From Thermopolyspora flexuosa (GTDB lineage Bacteria > Actinomycetota > Actinomycetes > Streptosporangiales > Streptosporangiaceae), in assembly GCF_006716785.1 (NCBI RefSeq), contig NZ_VFPQ01000001.1, positions 3,906,001 to 3,970,000 on the forward strand: DNA of 64,000 bases, given 5' to 3'. Below the pieces are notes generated by a model that was not told the DNA's origin, did no database searches, and worked only from the letters and a program-made list of their open reading frames with translations. This document shows positions 48,141 to 57,146 of the stretch, in pieces (positions within the stretch are counted from its first letter, which is position 1; every line of letters begins with the position of its first letter). Position numbers and translations under genes: made by a program.

Positions 48141-49172
48141 TCAGCGTGTCTCGGGAAACTGAACGAACGAGCCGACCGGATCGACGCTCAGCGGCTGGAT
48201 AAGCCAGTCATTACCCACTTCTGGTGCGATCAAATCCTGCGTGTCCGGCGTTGTGAAGGCCAGAACGGTTGGACCCGCACCCGAGACCACCGCGGGCACG
48301 CCCTTCGCGCGCAGAGTTTTCACCAGATGTGCGGTCTGCGGCATCGCAGGCGCACGGTAATCCTGATGCAGCCGGTCTTCGGTGGCGGCGAGCAGCAACC
48401 GGGAATCCGGCCGCCGGGTCAACGCGGCGATGAGAAGGGCGGCCCGCCCCGCGTTCGCCGCGGCGTCCGCGTGGGGCACGTCCCTGGGTAGCAGTCCACG
48501 CGCCCGTTCGGTGGACAACCGCTGCCTCGGTACGCACACCACCGGACGGATGCCCTCGTGCGGGTTCAGTTTCACCATACTCGGCCGACCGGACTGGTCG
48601 AGCCATGCGATGGTAAGGCCTCCCGCAAGACACGGGGCCACGTTGTCCGGATGGCCCTCGAGCTCGGTGGCGAGGGCGAACACCTCGTCGTCGGAGAGGA
48701 GCTCCGCCCCCGGCGCCCGGCGGTTTCCGCCGGTCGCGTCGTCGTCCCCCGTCGCTCCCCCGTGGCCGCCCTCCGGGCCCGCGCGGGCCGCGTACGGCGC
48801 GGCGAGCGCCCGGGCGGCGAGGATGCCGGCGCAGATCGCGGCGGACGAGGAGCCGAGGCCGCGGGCGTGCGGGATGCGGTTGACGCAGTGGAGCCGGATG
48901 TTGCGCGGCTGGTCGACCCCCATGCGGTCGAAGGTCTTCCGCATCGCCTTGATGATCAGGTGGTCCTCGCCCTCGTCGAGTTCCCCCGCGCCCTCCCCCT
49001 CGATGCTGATGCGGACGCCGGCGTGCGGCCCGGTGCCCGATCCTCCTCCGGGCTCGTCGAGGGTGACCTCGATCTCGTCGTGGAGGTCGAGCGCGAGGCC
49101 GAGCGCGTCGAAGCCCGGCCCCAGGTTTGCGCTCGTCGCAGGCACACGAACGCGGACAGTGCTAGTGGTCAT
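48141..49172 (-). CDS. thrB: Homoserine kinase
   Basis: GHMP-family kinase that phosphorylates homoserine before threonine synthase. VRVPATSANLGPGFDALGLAL opens the protein, the phosphate loop is ARGLGSSSAAICAGI and the C-terminal motif is VVSGAGPTVLAF. The 343 residues exceed the usual 300 because of a Gly/Asp-rich insert (about residues 125-150, GGHGGATGDDDATGGN) between two core helices. It follows thrC by 32 bases and is expected to be co-transcribed. Confidence 0.95.
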   Translation of the reverse strand: MTTSTVRVRVPATSANLGPGFDALGLALDLHDEIEVTLDEPGGGSGTGPHAGVRISIEGEGAGELDEGEDHLIIKAMRKTFDRMGVDQPRNIRLHCVNRIPHARGLGSSSAAICAGILAARALAAPYAARAGPEGGHGGATGDDDATGGNRRAPGAELLSDDEVFALATELEGHPDNVAPCLAGGLTIAWLDQSGRPSMVKLNPHEGIRPVVCVPRQRLSTERARGLLPRDVPHADAAANAGRAALLIAALTRRPDSRLLLAATEDRLHQDYRAPAMPQTAHLVKTLRAKGVPAVVSGAGPTVLAFTTPDTQDLIAPEVGNDWLIQPLSVDPVGSFVQFPETR

Positions 49173-49204
49173 GCATCACCGGACTCTCTTGCGTGTTGCG
49201 AGGA

Positions 49205-50263
49205 TCATGCGAGTTCGAGGGCGGCCGCGGCCGCCTGGGCGTCGACCGGGATGGTGATCGGGGCGGGCGCGCCCGCGATCGCCCAGTCGGGATCCTTCAG
49301 CCCGTTTCCGGTCACCGTGCACACCACGCGCTCGCCCCGCCGTACCAGTCCGCGCTCGTGCGCCTGGAGCAGGCCGGCCACGCTCGCGGCCGAGGCGAGC
49401 TCGACGAACACCCCCTCCTCCTGGGCGAGCAGCTTGTACGCGGCGGCGATCTGGCGGTCGGTGACCGACTGGATGTCGCCGCCGGACTCGTCCCGGGCGG
49501 CCTCGGCGAGCTTCCACGAGGCCGGGTTGCCGATCCGGATCGCGGTGGCGATCGTGTGCGGATGGGGCACCGGGGCACCGGTCACGATCGGGGCCGCCCC
49601 GCTGGCCTGGAAGCCGAGCATGCGCGGGGTCCTGGTGGCGACCCCGTCCTCACGATACTCCTTGTAGCCCATCCAGTACGCGGAGATGTTCCCGGCGTTT
49701 CCGACGGGGAGGCAGTGCACGTCCGGCGCGTCGCCGAGCACGTCGACGATCTCGAACGCCGCGGTCTTCTGCCCCTGCAGCCGGTCCGGGTTCACCGAGT
49801 TGACGAGGGCGATCGGGTAGTCCGCCGACAGCTTCCGGGTCATCTCGAGGCAGTCGTCGAAGCTGCCGTTCACCTGGAGCAGCTTGGCCCCGTGCACGAG
49901 CGCCTGGGCGAGCTTGCCCATCGCGATCTTCCCGCGGGGCACGAGCACCGCGCAGGTGAGGCCGGCGCGCACCGCGTACGCGGCGGCCGACGCGCTCGTG
50001 TTGCCGGTGGACGCGCAGATGACCGCCTTCGCCCCGGCCTCGACGGCCTTGCTGATGGCGACGGTCATGCCGCGGTCCTTGAAGCTGCCGGTGGGGTTGA
50101 GGCCCTCGACCTTGAGGTACACCTCACAGCCGGTGAGCTGGGACAACCGCGGTGCGGGGAGCAGCGGCGTGCCGCCCTCCAGCAGGGTCACCACGGGCGT
50201 CTTGGCGGTCACCGGAAGCCGGTCACGGTACTCCTCGATGACTCCACGCCAGCCCCTGGCCAT
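49205..50263 (-). CDS. thrC: Threonine synthase
   Basis: PLP enzyme converting O-phosphohomoserine to threonine. The PLP lysine is in [11 protein letters not shown], the phosphate loop is [13 protein letters not shown], and [12 protein letters not shown] and the C-terminal VTGNGLKDP are present. The 352 residues match the short bacterial class. The ATG at 50263 follows GGGAGGAG. It should be contiguous with hom in related genomes; here the glycosyltransferase island lies between them. Confidence 0.95.
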   Translation of the reverse strand: MARGWRGVIEEYRDRLPVTAKTPVVTLLEGGTPLLPAPRLSQLTGCEVYLKVEGLNPTGSFKDRGMTVAISKAVEAGAKAVICASTGNTSASAAAYAVRAGLTCAVLVPRGKIAMGKLAQALVHGAKLLQVNGSFDDCLEMTRKLSADYPIALVNSVNPDRLQGQKTAAFEIVDVLGDAPDVHCLPVGNAGNISAYWMGYKEYREDGVATRTPRMLGFQASGAAPIVTGAPVPHPHTIATAIRIGNPASWKLAEAARDESGGDIQSVTDRQIAAAYKLLAQEEGVFVELASAASVAGLLQAHERGLVRRGERVVCTVTGNGLKDPDWAIAGAPAPITIPVDAQAAAAALELA

Positions 50264-50866
50264 GTGGGTGCTCCTCCCGTGCGGCGGCGCGGACGGCCGC
50301 CTGCTGATATATCCGATCCGGTATTCAGTGCGGTGTTCGGCAGGGTTCGGCACGGTGCGCAGTGCGGGTTGCGGCACACCGCCCGTCCGATGCGCGATGA
50401 TCGATCGTATTCACGGCCACGGCGCCCGGGTCCCGCGGGACCGGCACCCCCGTCGGCACTGCCCGTCCCGTCGCCGGTCACCCGGCCCGTTCCGCCGTTA
50501 CCTGCGGTGTTGCAAAGAGTCTACGATGAACCGGCGACGCTCGCAGGAGGGGATGCCGGTGAGCCGATTTCCACGGCGGGGGCCGTGGAACGTTCACCCG
50601 GGAACCCCGGCCTTCGGCGCTCCGCGGGCCGTCCCGCGGCGTGCTCCGCACGCCCGGTCACCGTAGGCCCGACGACGCGTTCCCATGGTTTCGCAAACGT
50701 CACAACGTTATCAAGGGGCGAACCGAAACCCGGGGAGCAGGACCGCGGCCCCGGCGCGCGGGAATTCGGTCACGGCGCACACCGGCCCGTTTCTCCGGCC
50801 CGGCCGTACCCCGTCGTCGATGCACTACAGTCGTGATCGCGACCGCAACGGACGAGGAGCGGATGG
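50264..50866. other. Gene-free divergent region between thrC and the first glycosyltransferase
   Basis: 603 bases, left edge of the glycosyltransferase island. TAGACT on the minus strand (50523-50518) is a possible thrC -10, giving a leader of about 250 bases. The rest shows imperfect TTCGGCA repeats and no convincing gene, threonine leader peptide or RNA gene. Confidence 0.4.
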
Positions 50867-52453
50867 ATGACGGGTGATCGGGAGCCGGCGCGACCGAGGA
50901 TCCGGCACAACGACTATTCCCCGCTGACCCCGCCGGACCTGGGCGCGTGGACGCCGACGCTCACGGTGAGCGTCGTCATCCCGGCGCGGTCGCAGCGCCT
51001 GCTCGACCTCGCCCTCGCCGCGCTCGCCGCGCAGACCTACCCGGCGCACCTCACCGAGGTCATCGTCGTCGACGACGGCGCCGAGCCGCCGCTGCGGCTG
51101 CCGGAGATCGCACCGGAGAACACCCGGATCGTGCCGTCCGCGCCGGACGGCTGGGGCATCGCGCACGCGATCAACACCGGCGCGGCGCAGGCCGAGGGCG
51201 AGATCCTGCAACGGCTCGACTCCGACATGGTGGTCTGCGCCGAGCACCTGGAGGCGCTGCTGCGCTGGCACCACCTCACCGACTACGTGGTGACGATCGG
51301 CGGCAAGCACTTCATCGAGGACTTCGGCGAGGTCACGCCGGAGCGGGTGCGCGACGCGGTCGCCCGCGACGCGCTCGGCGAGCTGTTCGACCTGTCGAAG
51401 GCGATCCCCAGCTCCACCGAGGAGACGATCCGCAGGCTCGACGGGCTGAAGGCCGCGAAGAACCCGTACCACAACTGCACCGGGCCCACGCTGTCCCTGC
51501 GCCGGTCGCTGTTCCAGCGGGTGGGCGGCCTCGACGCGGCCGTGCTGCGGGGCTCGGACACCGAGTTCGCCTACCGGCTCGCGATGGCCGGCGTGGTGTT
51601 CGTGCCCGACCTCGCCGCGCGGGCGGTGCACCTCGGCCTGCCCGCGCAGCGGGTCAACCGGGAGCGCACCGTGCGCTCGGTCGAGCCGTACCTGGCGCAC
51701 CGCATCCCGCTCCGCCGCGACCTGCGCAAGGAACGCGGCCGCAGCTGGCTCGTGCCGTACGTCGAGGTGGTGTACGAGGTCGGCGGGCACACCGAGCCGG
51801 AGGTGCGGGCGGCGGTGAACGCGGCGCTCGACGGCTCGCTGCCCGACGTGACGGTCACGCTCGTCGCGCCGTGGTCGAAGCTGCCCACCGGGCGGCACGC
51901 GGTGCTCGACGATCCCGACTTCGAGCTGCGGCTGCTGCGAGCCGGGTTCGCCGACGACGCCCGGGTACGGCTCGCCGACGAGCCGGCCGACACCCCGTGG
52001 CCCGTGCCGTACCGGTATGTCGGGCCGGTCGACGTGCCGCTCGGCCGGGACACCCTGGAGCGCATGATCAAGGTGATGACCGCGGACCGGCCGCTCGGCG
52101 TACTCGTCGCCGAGCTGCCCGACGGCCGCACCGCGCGCCTGGAGCGCACCGACGCGGTCAACCGCGCCCGCCTGCTCGCCGCGCCGGGCGAGGACCTCGA
52201 CGCGGTCATCGACGCCACCCACGGGGTACGGCGCGCCCCGATGGCCGAGTTCTGGCCGCCGAAACCGGCCCCGGCCGCCCAGGCCAAGACCCAGCCCAAG
52301 CCGCCCGCCGCGGCCGCGCAGGCCAAGGCGCCCGCGAAGCCCGCGGCCCAGGCGGCCGACCGGCCGAAGGACGGCGCCGCACGGGAGGCCGCGCCGCGGC
52401 GGCGGTCGTTGCTCACCCGGCTGCGCGGCACGCTCCGCGACCGGCTGCCCTGA
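50867..52453 (+). CDS. Family 2 glycosyltransferase with Ala/Pro/Lys-rich tail
   Basis: Inverting GT-A glycosyltransferase, 528 residues. The N-domain has TVSVVIPARSQ, EVIVVDDG (69-70) and the metal/nucleotide D118-S-D120. The acceptor side includes NCTGPTLSLRRSLF and GSDTEFAYRLAMAG. A second half (about 260-455) matches the paralogue at 52471-54240. The tail (about 460-510) is Ala/Pro/Lys-rich and the end is a basic amphipathic stretch (LLTRLRGTLRDRLP) that could sit on the membrane. The ATG at 50867 follows GAGGAG. It is convergent with its paralogue, 17 bases between stops. Sugar and acceptor unknown; a surface glycan is likely. Confidence 0.88.
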   Translation: MTGDREPARPRIRHNDYSPLTPPDLGAWTPTLTVSVVIPARSQRLLDLALAALAAQTYPAHLTEVIVVDDGAEPPLRLPEIAPENTRIVPSAPDGWGIAHAINTGAAQAEGEILQRLDSDMVVCAEHLEALLRWHHLTDYVVTIGGKHFIEDFGEVTPERVRDAVARDALGELFDLSKAIPSSTEETIRRLDGLKAAKNPYHNCTGPTLSLRRSLFQRVGGLDAAVLRGSDTEFAYRLAMAGVVFVPDLAARAVHLGLPAQRVNRERTVRSVEPYLAHRIPLRRDLRKERGRSWLVPYVEVVYEVGGHTEPEVRAAVNAALDGSLPDVTVTLVAPWSKLPTGRHAVLDDPDFELRLLRAGFADDARVRLADEPADTPWPVPYRYVGPVDVPLGRDTLERMIKVMTADRPLGVLVAELPDGRTARLERTDAVNRARLLAAPGEDLDAVIDATHGVRRAPMAEFWPPKPAPAAQAKTQPKPPAAAAQAKAPAKPAAQAADRPKDGAAREAAPRRRSLLTRLRGTLRDRLP

Positions 52454-52470
52454 CCGGCGGCGACGGGCGC

Positions 52471-54240
52471 TCAGCTCTTCGGCTTGCGGCCGACCGCGCG
52501 CGCGGCGTAGACGGCGAGCGGGATGCGCCGGACCGCCGAGCGGAACCCGCCGCCGCCCTTCTTGCGCAGCGTGCCGATCTCCTTGCGCAGGCTGCCGATC
52601 TCGCGGCGGAACTCGACGGCGCTCTTGCGCCAGCGGGCGGCCTCCTCGCGCCACTTGGACACCTGGCCCTTGAGCCGCTCCACCTCCTTGGTGAGCCGCG
52701 CGACCTCGGCCTCGGCCTCCTGCAGCGCGCGGTAGGTGCTGCGGCGGCCCCTGATCTTCGGCGCCTCGGCGGCGGGGACGAACCCGTAGCTCTCGCCGTC
52801 CACCCAGATCGTTCCGAACGTCTCCTCGACCACGTCGACGAGGTCCTCGCCCTCCTCGCGGGCGAGCTCGGCGCGGGCGAACGCCGCGGTGCGCTCCAGC
52901 CGGGCGGCGACGATGCCCACGCCCCGTCCCCCGCCGCCCGCGCCGGACGCCCCGGCCCGCCCGGCGCCCGCGGTCGCGGCGTCGGCGGCGGAGTCGGCGG
53001 CGGGCGTGGCCCGGCCGGGTTCCGGCCGCTCGGCGAGCAGCACGGAGACGAGCCCGTAGCCGTCCTCGATCGCCAGGTCGACGAGCCGGGCGATGGTGTC
53101 CTCGCCCGGCACCCAGCCCGCGGGGACGCGCAGCCGGAACGGCGCCTTGGTGGGCGCGACCTCGCGCGTCAGCCGTACCCGGCCCTCGTGCCGGTAGTGG
53201 CCGTGGATGAGGGCGAGGTCGAGACGCGGGTCCTTGAGCGGGGCGCGGCGCTCCGGGTCGAGCGTGTCCCACGGGCCGGTGAGCACGACCGCGACGTCGG
53301 GCACGGTCCCGGCGAGGCAGGCGTCCACGGTGGCGCGCACGTCCTCGTACGTGGCGCCCTCGGCGTCGACGACCACCTCCACGTACGGCACGAGCCACTG
53401 CCGGCCCGGGTGCGAGCGCAGCCACCGGTACTGCGGGATGCGGTCGGCGATGAACGCGTGGCTGACCCGCGTGATCGGCTCCTTGTTCCGCATGCGCATG
53501 GTCGGGCCGAGGTGGTAGCCGCGGGCGAGCGGCTCGGGGATGAACGCGGCGCCCGCCTGCGCCAGCCGGTACCCCATCTCGGTGTCCTGGCCGAGGAACA
53601 GCTGCTCGTCCATCGGCCCGGCGACCTCGAACAGCCGCGCGTTCACCGAGGTGCAGCCGCCGATGTGCAGGCTGAACGTGCGGTGCGCGTGCTCGCGCAG
53701 CCCGCCGGTGCGCTCCACCAGGTCGACGATCCACTCGTGCGGCTCGCTCGGCTCGAAGAGCAGGCCGAGGTCCTGGGCCGCGACGACCGCCTGCGGGCTG
53801 GGCGGCTCGGCGGACGAGAACCGCAGGTAGCCGGTGACGACGAGGTACGGCGCGAGGTGGTGCCAGCGCATGTGCGCCTCGACCGCCTCCCGGTCGAGCA
53901 CCACGTCGGAGTCGAGCCAGTGGATCACGTCGCCGGTGGCGATGGCGAGGCCGGCGTTGCGGGCGCTCGCCCGGCCCGGGGTGTCGCAGCGGATGATGCG
54001 GGTGCCGGGCGGGCGCAGCGCGGGCAGGGTGAGCCGGGGCTCGCTGCCGTTGTCGACGACGATGACCTCCATCAGCTCGGCCGGGTAGGTCTGCGTGGCG
54101 AGCCCGGCGAGGGTGAGGTCGAGTTTGTCCTGGTTGTTGTAGGCCGGGATGACGATGCTGACCCGCATCGTCGGCGTCCACGCGCCGATCCGCGGCGGGT
54201 TGAGGGACGTGTAGTCGTTTCCGCGGATGCGCGGTGTCAC
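52471..54240 (-). CDS. Family 2 glycosyltransferase with C-terminal coiled coil
   Basis: A 589-residue paralogue of the convergent neighbour: same opening (RIRGNDYTSLNPP versus RIRHNDYSPLTPP), VSIVIPAYNNQDKLDLTL, EVIVVDNGS, the D110-S-D112 metal site and FLGQDTEMGYRLAQAG. After a Gly/Ala linker (about 400-440) it adds a coiled coil of roughly 70 residues (ALQEAEAEVARLTKEVERLK onward) and a basic tail. The GTG at 54240 overlaps the stop of a 53-codon gene (GTGA) and has GGGGAGGAA upstream, so its translation is coupled to that small gene. Probably part of a surface-polysaccharide machine. Confidence 0.88.
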   Translation of the reverse strand: MTPRIRGNDYTSLNPPRIGAWTPTMRVSIVIPAYNNQDKLDLTLAGLATQTYPAELMEVIVVDNGSEPRLTLPALRPPGTRIIRCDTPGRASARNAGLAIATGDVIHWLDSDVVLDREAVEAHMRWHHLAPYLVVTGYLRFSSAEPPSPQAVVAAQDLGLLFEPSEPHEWIVDLVERTGGLREHAHRTFSLHIGGCTSVNARLFEVAGPMDEQLFLGQDTEMGYRLAQAGAAFIPEPLARGYHLGPTMRMRNKEPITRVSHAFIADRIPQYRWLRSHPGRQWLVPYVEVVVDAEGATYEDVRATVDACLAGTVPDVAVVLTGPWDTLDPERRAPLKDPRLDLALIHGHYRHEGRVRLTREVAPTKAPFRLRVPAGWVPGEDTIARLVDLAIEDGYGLVSVLLAERPEPGRATPAADSAADAATAGAGRAGASGAGGGGRGVGIVAARLERTAAFARAELAREEGEDLVDVVEETFGTIWVDGESYGFVPAAEAPKIRGRRSTYRALQEAEAEVARLTKEVERLKGQVSKWREEAARWRKSAVEFRREIGSLRKEIGTLRKKGGGGFRSAVRRIPLAVYAARAVGRKPKS

Positions 54241-54398
54241 GGATGTTCCTCCCCGGTCACCTCGGCCTCGGACGATGCCCGCACGACCTTGCGCTCCGCC
54301 GCGCGTCGTACGGCGGGCCCCGTGCGGTGGCGGGCGACGGGCCCGACGCCGCCCGCGCGGGCGCCCCGCCCGCGGATCTCCCCCGTATGCTCGGTCAT
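54237..54398 (-). CDS. Small 53-residue protein bridging two glycosyltransferase genes
   Basis: A short frame that exactly fills the gap. Its ATG overlaps the stop of the upstream glycosyltransferase (ATGA at 54398) and its TGA overlaps the GTG of the next (GTGA). The product is basic, rich in Arg/Gly/Ala (RGARAGGVGPVARH) with an acidic end (EAEVTGEEHP), and without helices or motifs I recognise. The double overlap argues that it is translated; a role purely in coupling translation is equally possible. Confidence 0.5.
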   Translation of the reverse strand: MTEHTGEIRGRGARAGGVGPVARHRTGPAVRRAAERKVVRASSEAEVTGEEHP

Positions 54399-55549
54399 TC
54401 CGCTTCCATGATCCGGCTCGGCCGGAAGCCCCGCCACTGGTTCGTGGCGACCCGCAGGAAATGCGCCAGCGGGAGCTGCCAGGTGTGCTCGGCCGCGCTC
54501 GACCGGCGCAGCATGTACCCCAGGCCGTGGGTGCGGTAGATGCGGCCGCCCGCGCCGTGGATGGTCTTGAGCAGCGCCGAGTCCACGCCCTTGGGCAGCG
54601 GCTGGAAGCCGCCCGCCTCGGCGAGGGTGTCCCGGCCGAGCAGGATCGTGCCGCCCGCCACGTGGTCGGACCACACCTCGCTCTTGTAGTCGGTACGGCG
54701 GATCGTGACGTCGAGCGGCTCGAGGTAGAAGAACTCGGCGGCGGTGCCGACCACGTCCGCGCCCGAGTACAGGCGGGCCATGAGCAGGTCCGCGAGGTGT
54801 TCCGGGCCGTACCAGTCGTCGTCGTCCCACTTGGCGATGAGGCCCGCGTCGGCGCGTGCGGCCGCCTGGGCGAGCACCTCGCCGAACACCGTGGCCGCGT
54901 CGGCCTCGATCACGGTGATCGGCAGCGGGAAGGCCCGTACGGCGGGCCGTACCAGGTCGGCGGTGAAGCCGTGCAGGGCGAGCACGACCTGCACCTCCAC
55001 GTGCCGCTGCCGGGCGATCTGCGCGAGCGCCTCCGGCACGTGGTGCGGGCGGCGCGAGGCGAGCACCACGGTCACGGGGGCGTCGGCGGTGTGCGACCGC
55101 CAGGCGTGGCGGCGCAGCCGTACGCTGTGCTCCTCGCGCCGCAGGTCGGTCACCGAGCGCCTGGCGTCCGCGCCCTTCGGGGGAGCGGACGGGTCCCCGG
55201 CGCCGTCGGGCCCGCCCTCCGGCCAGGACCGCAGCAGATCGGCGAGCACGGGGTCGGCCCGCTCCGCCCACGGCGGCACCGCCTCGGCGGTGAGCGGCAC
55301 CCCGGCACCGGCGAGGGCGGCGAGCAGCGCCATCGCCTCCTGCCGCCCCTCGTTGTACGGCCAGCGCACGCGCAGCCCGGTCAGCTCGCGCAGCCAGGCG
55401 AGGTCCTCGGCGCTCGGCGGATCCGCGAGCCGCCGCTCCCCCGCCCACCAGCGGCCGGCCTCACGCCGCAGCTCCTCCATCGGCCGGGTCGGGGTGCGCT
55501 GGTAGCCCTCGGGCGTCAGCGTGCTGGATCCACTGGCAATGACGGTCAT
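54395..55549 (-). CDS. Family 2 glycosyltransferase
   Basis: A 384-residue GT-A enzyme with an N-terminal segment of about 155 residues lacking family motifs. The catalytic domain then has PVTVVLASRRPHHVPEAL, the acidic metal site KWDDDDWYGPEHL, GGTILLGRDTLAEAGGF and TIHGAGGRIYRTHG. It is unlike the two paralogues next door but is coupled to them through the 53-codon gene (ATGA overlap). First gene of the minus-strand glycosyltransferase group; the 260 bases between it and hom contain the hom hairpin. Confidence 0.85.
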   Translation of the reverse strand: MTVIASGSSTLTPEGYQRTPTRPMEELRREAGRWWAGERRLADPPSAEDLAWLRELTGLRVRWPYNEGRQEAMALLAALAGAGVPLTAEAVPPWAERADPVLADLLRSWPEGGPDGAGDPSAPPKGADARRSVTDLRREEHSVRLRRHAWRSHTADAPVTVVLASRRPHHVPEALAQIARQRHVEVQVVLALHGFTADLVRPAVRAFPLPITVIEADAATVFGEVLAQAAARADAGLIAKWDDDDWYGPEHLADLLMARLYSGADVVGTAAEFFYLEPLDVTIRRTDYKSEVWSDHVAGGTILLGRDTLAEAGGFQPLPKGVDSALLKTIHGAGGRIYRTHGLGYMLRRSSAAEHTWQLPLAHFLRVATNQWRGFRPSRIMEAE

Positions 55550-55756
55550 CTACTGATCTCAACGGTTCTGCCGGAAACGCGATCGACGCCGGAAACGGCG
55601 GAGACCAGTATCTCCGAGACTGACCAGCGGATGTGTCAATTCGGACGAGATGGACACGTCCCGCGCCGCTCAGGTGCCGCGGGACGGCATGCGCGCCCAC
55701 CGCGGGTCATCCGGAACCCGGCCGCGCCGGGCCGTACGCACGCCGGGGGGCCGGTC

Positions 55757-55787
55757 GGGCGGACGCCGGGCCGGCCGTCATCCGCCC
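55757..55787 (-). terminator. Candidate terminator after hom
   Basis: GGGCGGA / TCCGCCC with a 17-base loop, 25 bases after the hom stop. It would insulate hom from the glycosyltransferase genes. Confidence 0.35.
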
Positions 55788-55811
55788 GGAAGGCGGTGGG
55801 CGCCGCGGTGA

Positions 55812-57146
55812 CTAGCGCTCGTCCTCGCCCTCGACGCGCATCACGCTCGCCACCGCGCGGACGATGTCGAGCTCGCGCAGCGACTCGACCGTGGCCGACA
55901 GGGCGGCGTCCTTGGCGTGGTGGGTGACGATGACGAGCTGGGCGTCGTCGCCGTGGCCCTCCTGGCGCACCGTCTGGATCGACACGTCGTGCTTGGCGAA
56001 GATCTCCGCGACCCGGGCGAGCACGCCGGGCTTGTCGGCGACGTCGAGCGCGACGTGGTACCGGGTGACGGTCTCGCCGATCGGGTGCACCGGCAGGTCG
56101 GCGTACGTGGACTCGTCCGGGCCGCGGGTGCCGGCGAGGCGGTTGCGGGCGACGGCCACGATGTCGCCGAGCACGGCCGAGGCGGTCTGCGGGCCGCCCG
56201 CGCCCGCGCCGTAGAACATGAGCCGGCCGGCGGACTCGGCCTCGACGAACACCGCGTTGTACGCCTCGCGCACCCCGGCGAGCGGGTGGCTCCGCGGGAT
56301 CATCGCCGGGTGCACGCGCACGCCGACCGAGCGGCCGTCCTCGGACCTCGCGCAGATGGCGAGCAGCTTGATCACGTACCCCATCGCCGCGGCGCTCGCC
56401 ACGTCGGCGGCGGTGATCTCGGTGATGCCCTCGCGGTGCACGTCGGCGGCGGTCACCCGGGTGTGGAAGGCGATCCCGGCGAGGATCGCCGCCTTGGCCG
56501 CGGCGTCGAAGCCCTCCACGTCGGCGGTCGGGTCGGCCTCGGCGTACCCGAGCGCCTGGGCCTCCTCCAGGGCGTCGGTGAACGACGCGCCGGTGGAGTC
56601 CATCTTGTCGAGGATGTAGTTGGTGGTGCCGTTGACGATGCCGAGCACCCGGTGGACGTGGTCACCGGCGAGGGACTCGCGCAGCGGGCGCAGCAGCGGG
56701 ATCGCGCCGCCGACGCTCGCCTCGAAGTACAGGTCCACGCCGTGGCGGCGGGCCGCGCCGTGGATCGTGGCGCCGTCCTCGGCGAGCAGCGCCTTGTTCG
56801 CGGTCACGATCGACTTGCCGCGCTCCATCGCGGCGAGGATGAGCGTGCGGGCGGGCTCGATGCCGCCGATCACCTCGACGACGATGTCGACGTCGTCGCG
56901 GGTGACCAGGCCCATGGCGTCCGTGGTGAGCAGCGCCGGGTCGATCTCCACGTCGCGGCGGCGGTCGATGCGCCGCACCGCGACACCGGCGAGCTCCAGC
57001 GGCGCGCCCACGCGTGCCTCCAGGTCACGGGCCTGCTCCCGCAGCAGCCGTACCACCTGGGAGCCCACCGTCCCGCAGCCGAGCAGCGCGATCCGCAGCG
57101 GACGGCGCTCCCCGGCCGGCTTGCCCACAGCGTCACCGGGTTTCAC
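55812..57146 (-). CDS. hom: Homoserine dehydrogenase
   Basis: NAD(P)-dependent enzyme reducing aspartate semialdehyde to homoserine, the branch point to threonine and methionine. The cofactor loop is [12 protein letters not shown], the substrate region [11 protein letters not shown], and the catalytic lysine is in the [12 protein letters not shown] stretch after TADVEG. A C-terminal ACT domain (about 360-440, [20 protein letters not shown]) implies threonine feedback inhibition. 444 residues. The GTG at 57146 overlaps the lysA stop (GTGA), so the two are translationally coupled. thrC and thrB, normally next, are displaced by the glycosyltransferase island. Confidence 0.95.
   Translation of the reverse strand: MKPGDAVGKPAGERRPLRIALLGCGTVGSQVVRLLREQARDLEARVGAPLELAGVAVRRIDRRRDVEIDPALLTTDAMGLVTRDDVDIVVEVIGGIEPARTLILAAMERGKSIVTANKALLAEDGATIHGAARRHGVDLYFEASVGGAIPLLRPLRESLAGDHVHRVLGIVNGTTNYILDKMDSTGASFTDALEEAQALGYAEADPTADVEGFDAAAKAAILAGIAFHTRVTAADVHREGITEITAADVASAAAMGYVIKLLAICARSEDGRSVGVRVHPAMIPRSHPLAGVREAYNAVFVEAESAGRLMFYGAGAGGPQTASAVLGDIVAVARNRLAGTRGPDESTYADLPVHPIGETVTRYHVALDVADKPGVLARVAEIFAKHDVSIQTVRQEGHGDDAQLVIVTHHAKDAALSATVESLRELDIVRAVASVMRVEGEDER

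Noticed and set aside
50264-55811. Glycosyltransferase island as a recent transposon or phage insertion.
   Set aside because: No transposase, integrase, terminal repeats or target duplication was seen, and its codon bias matches the neighbours.
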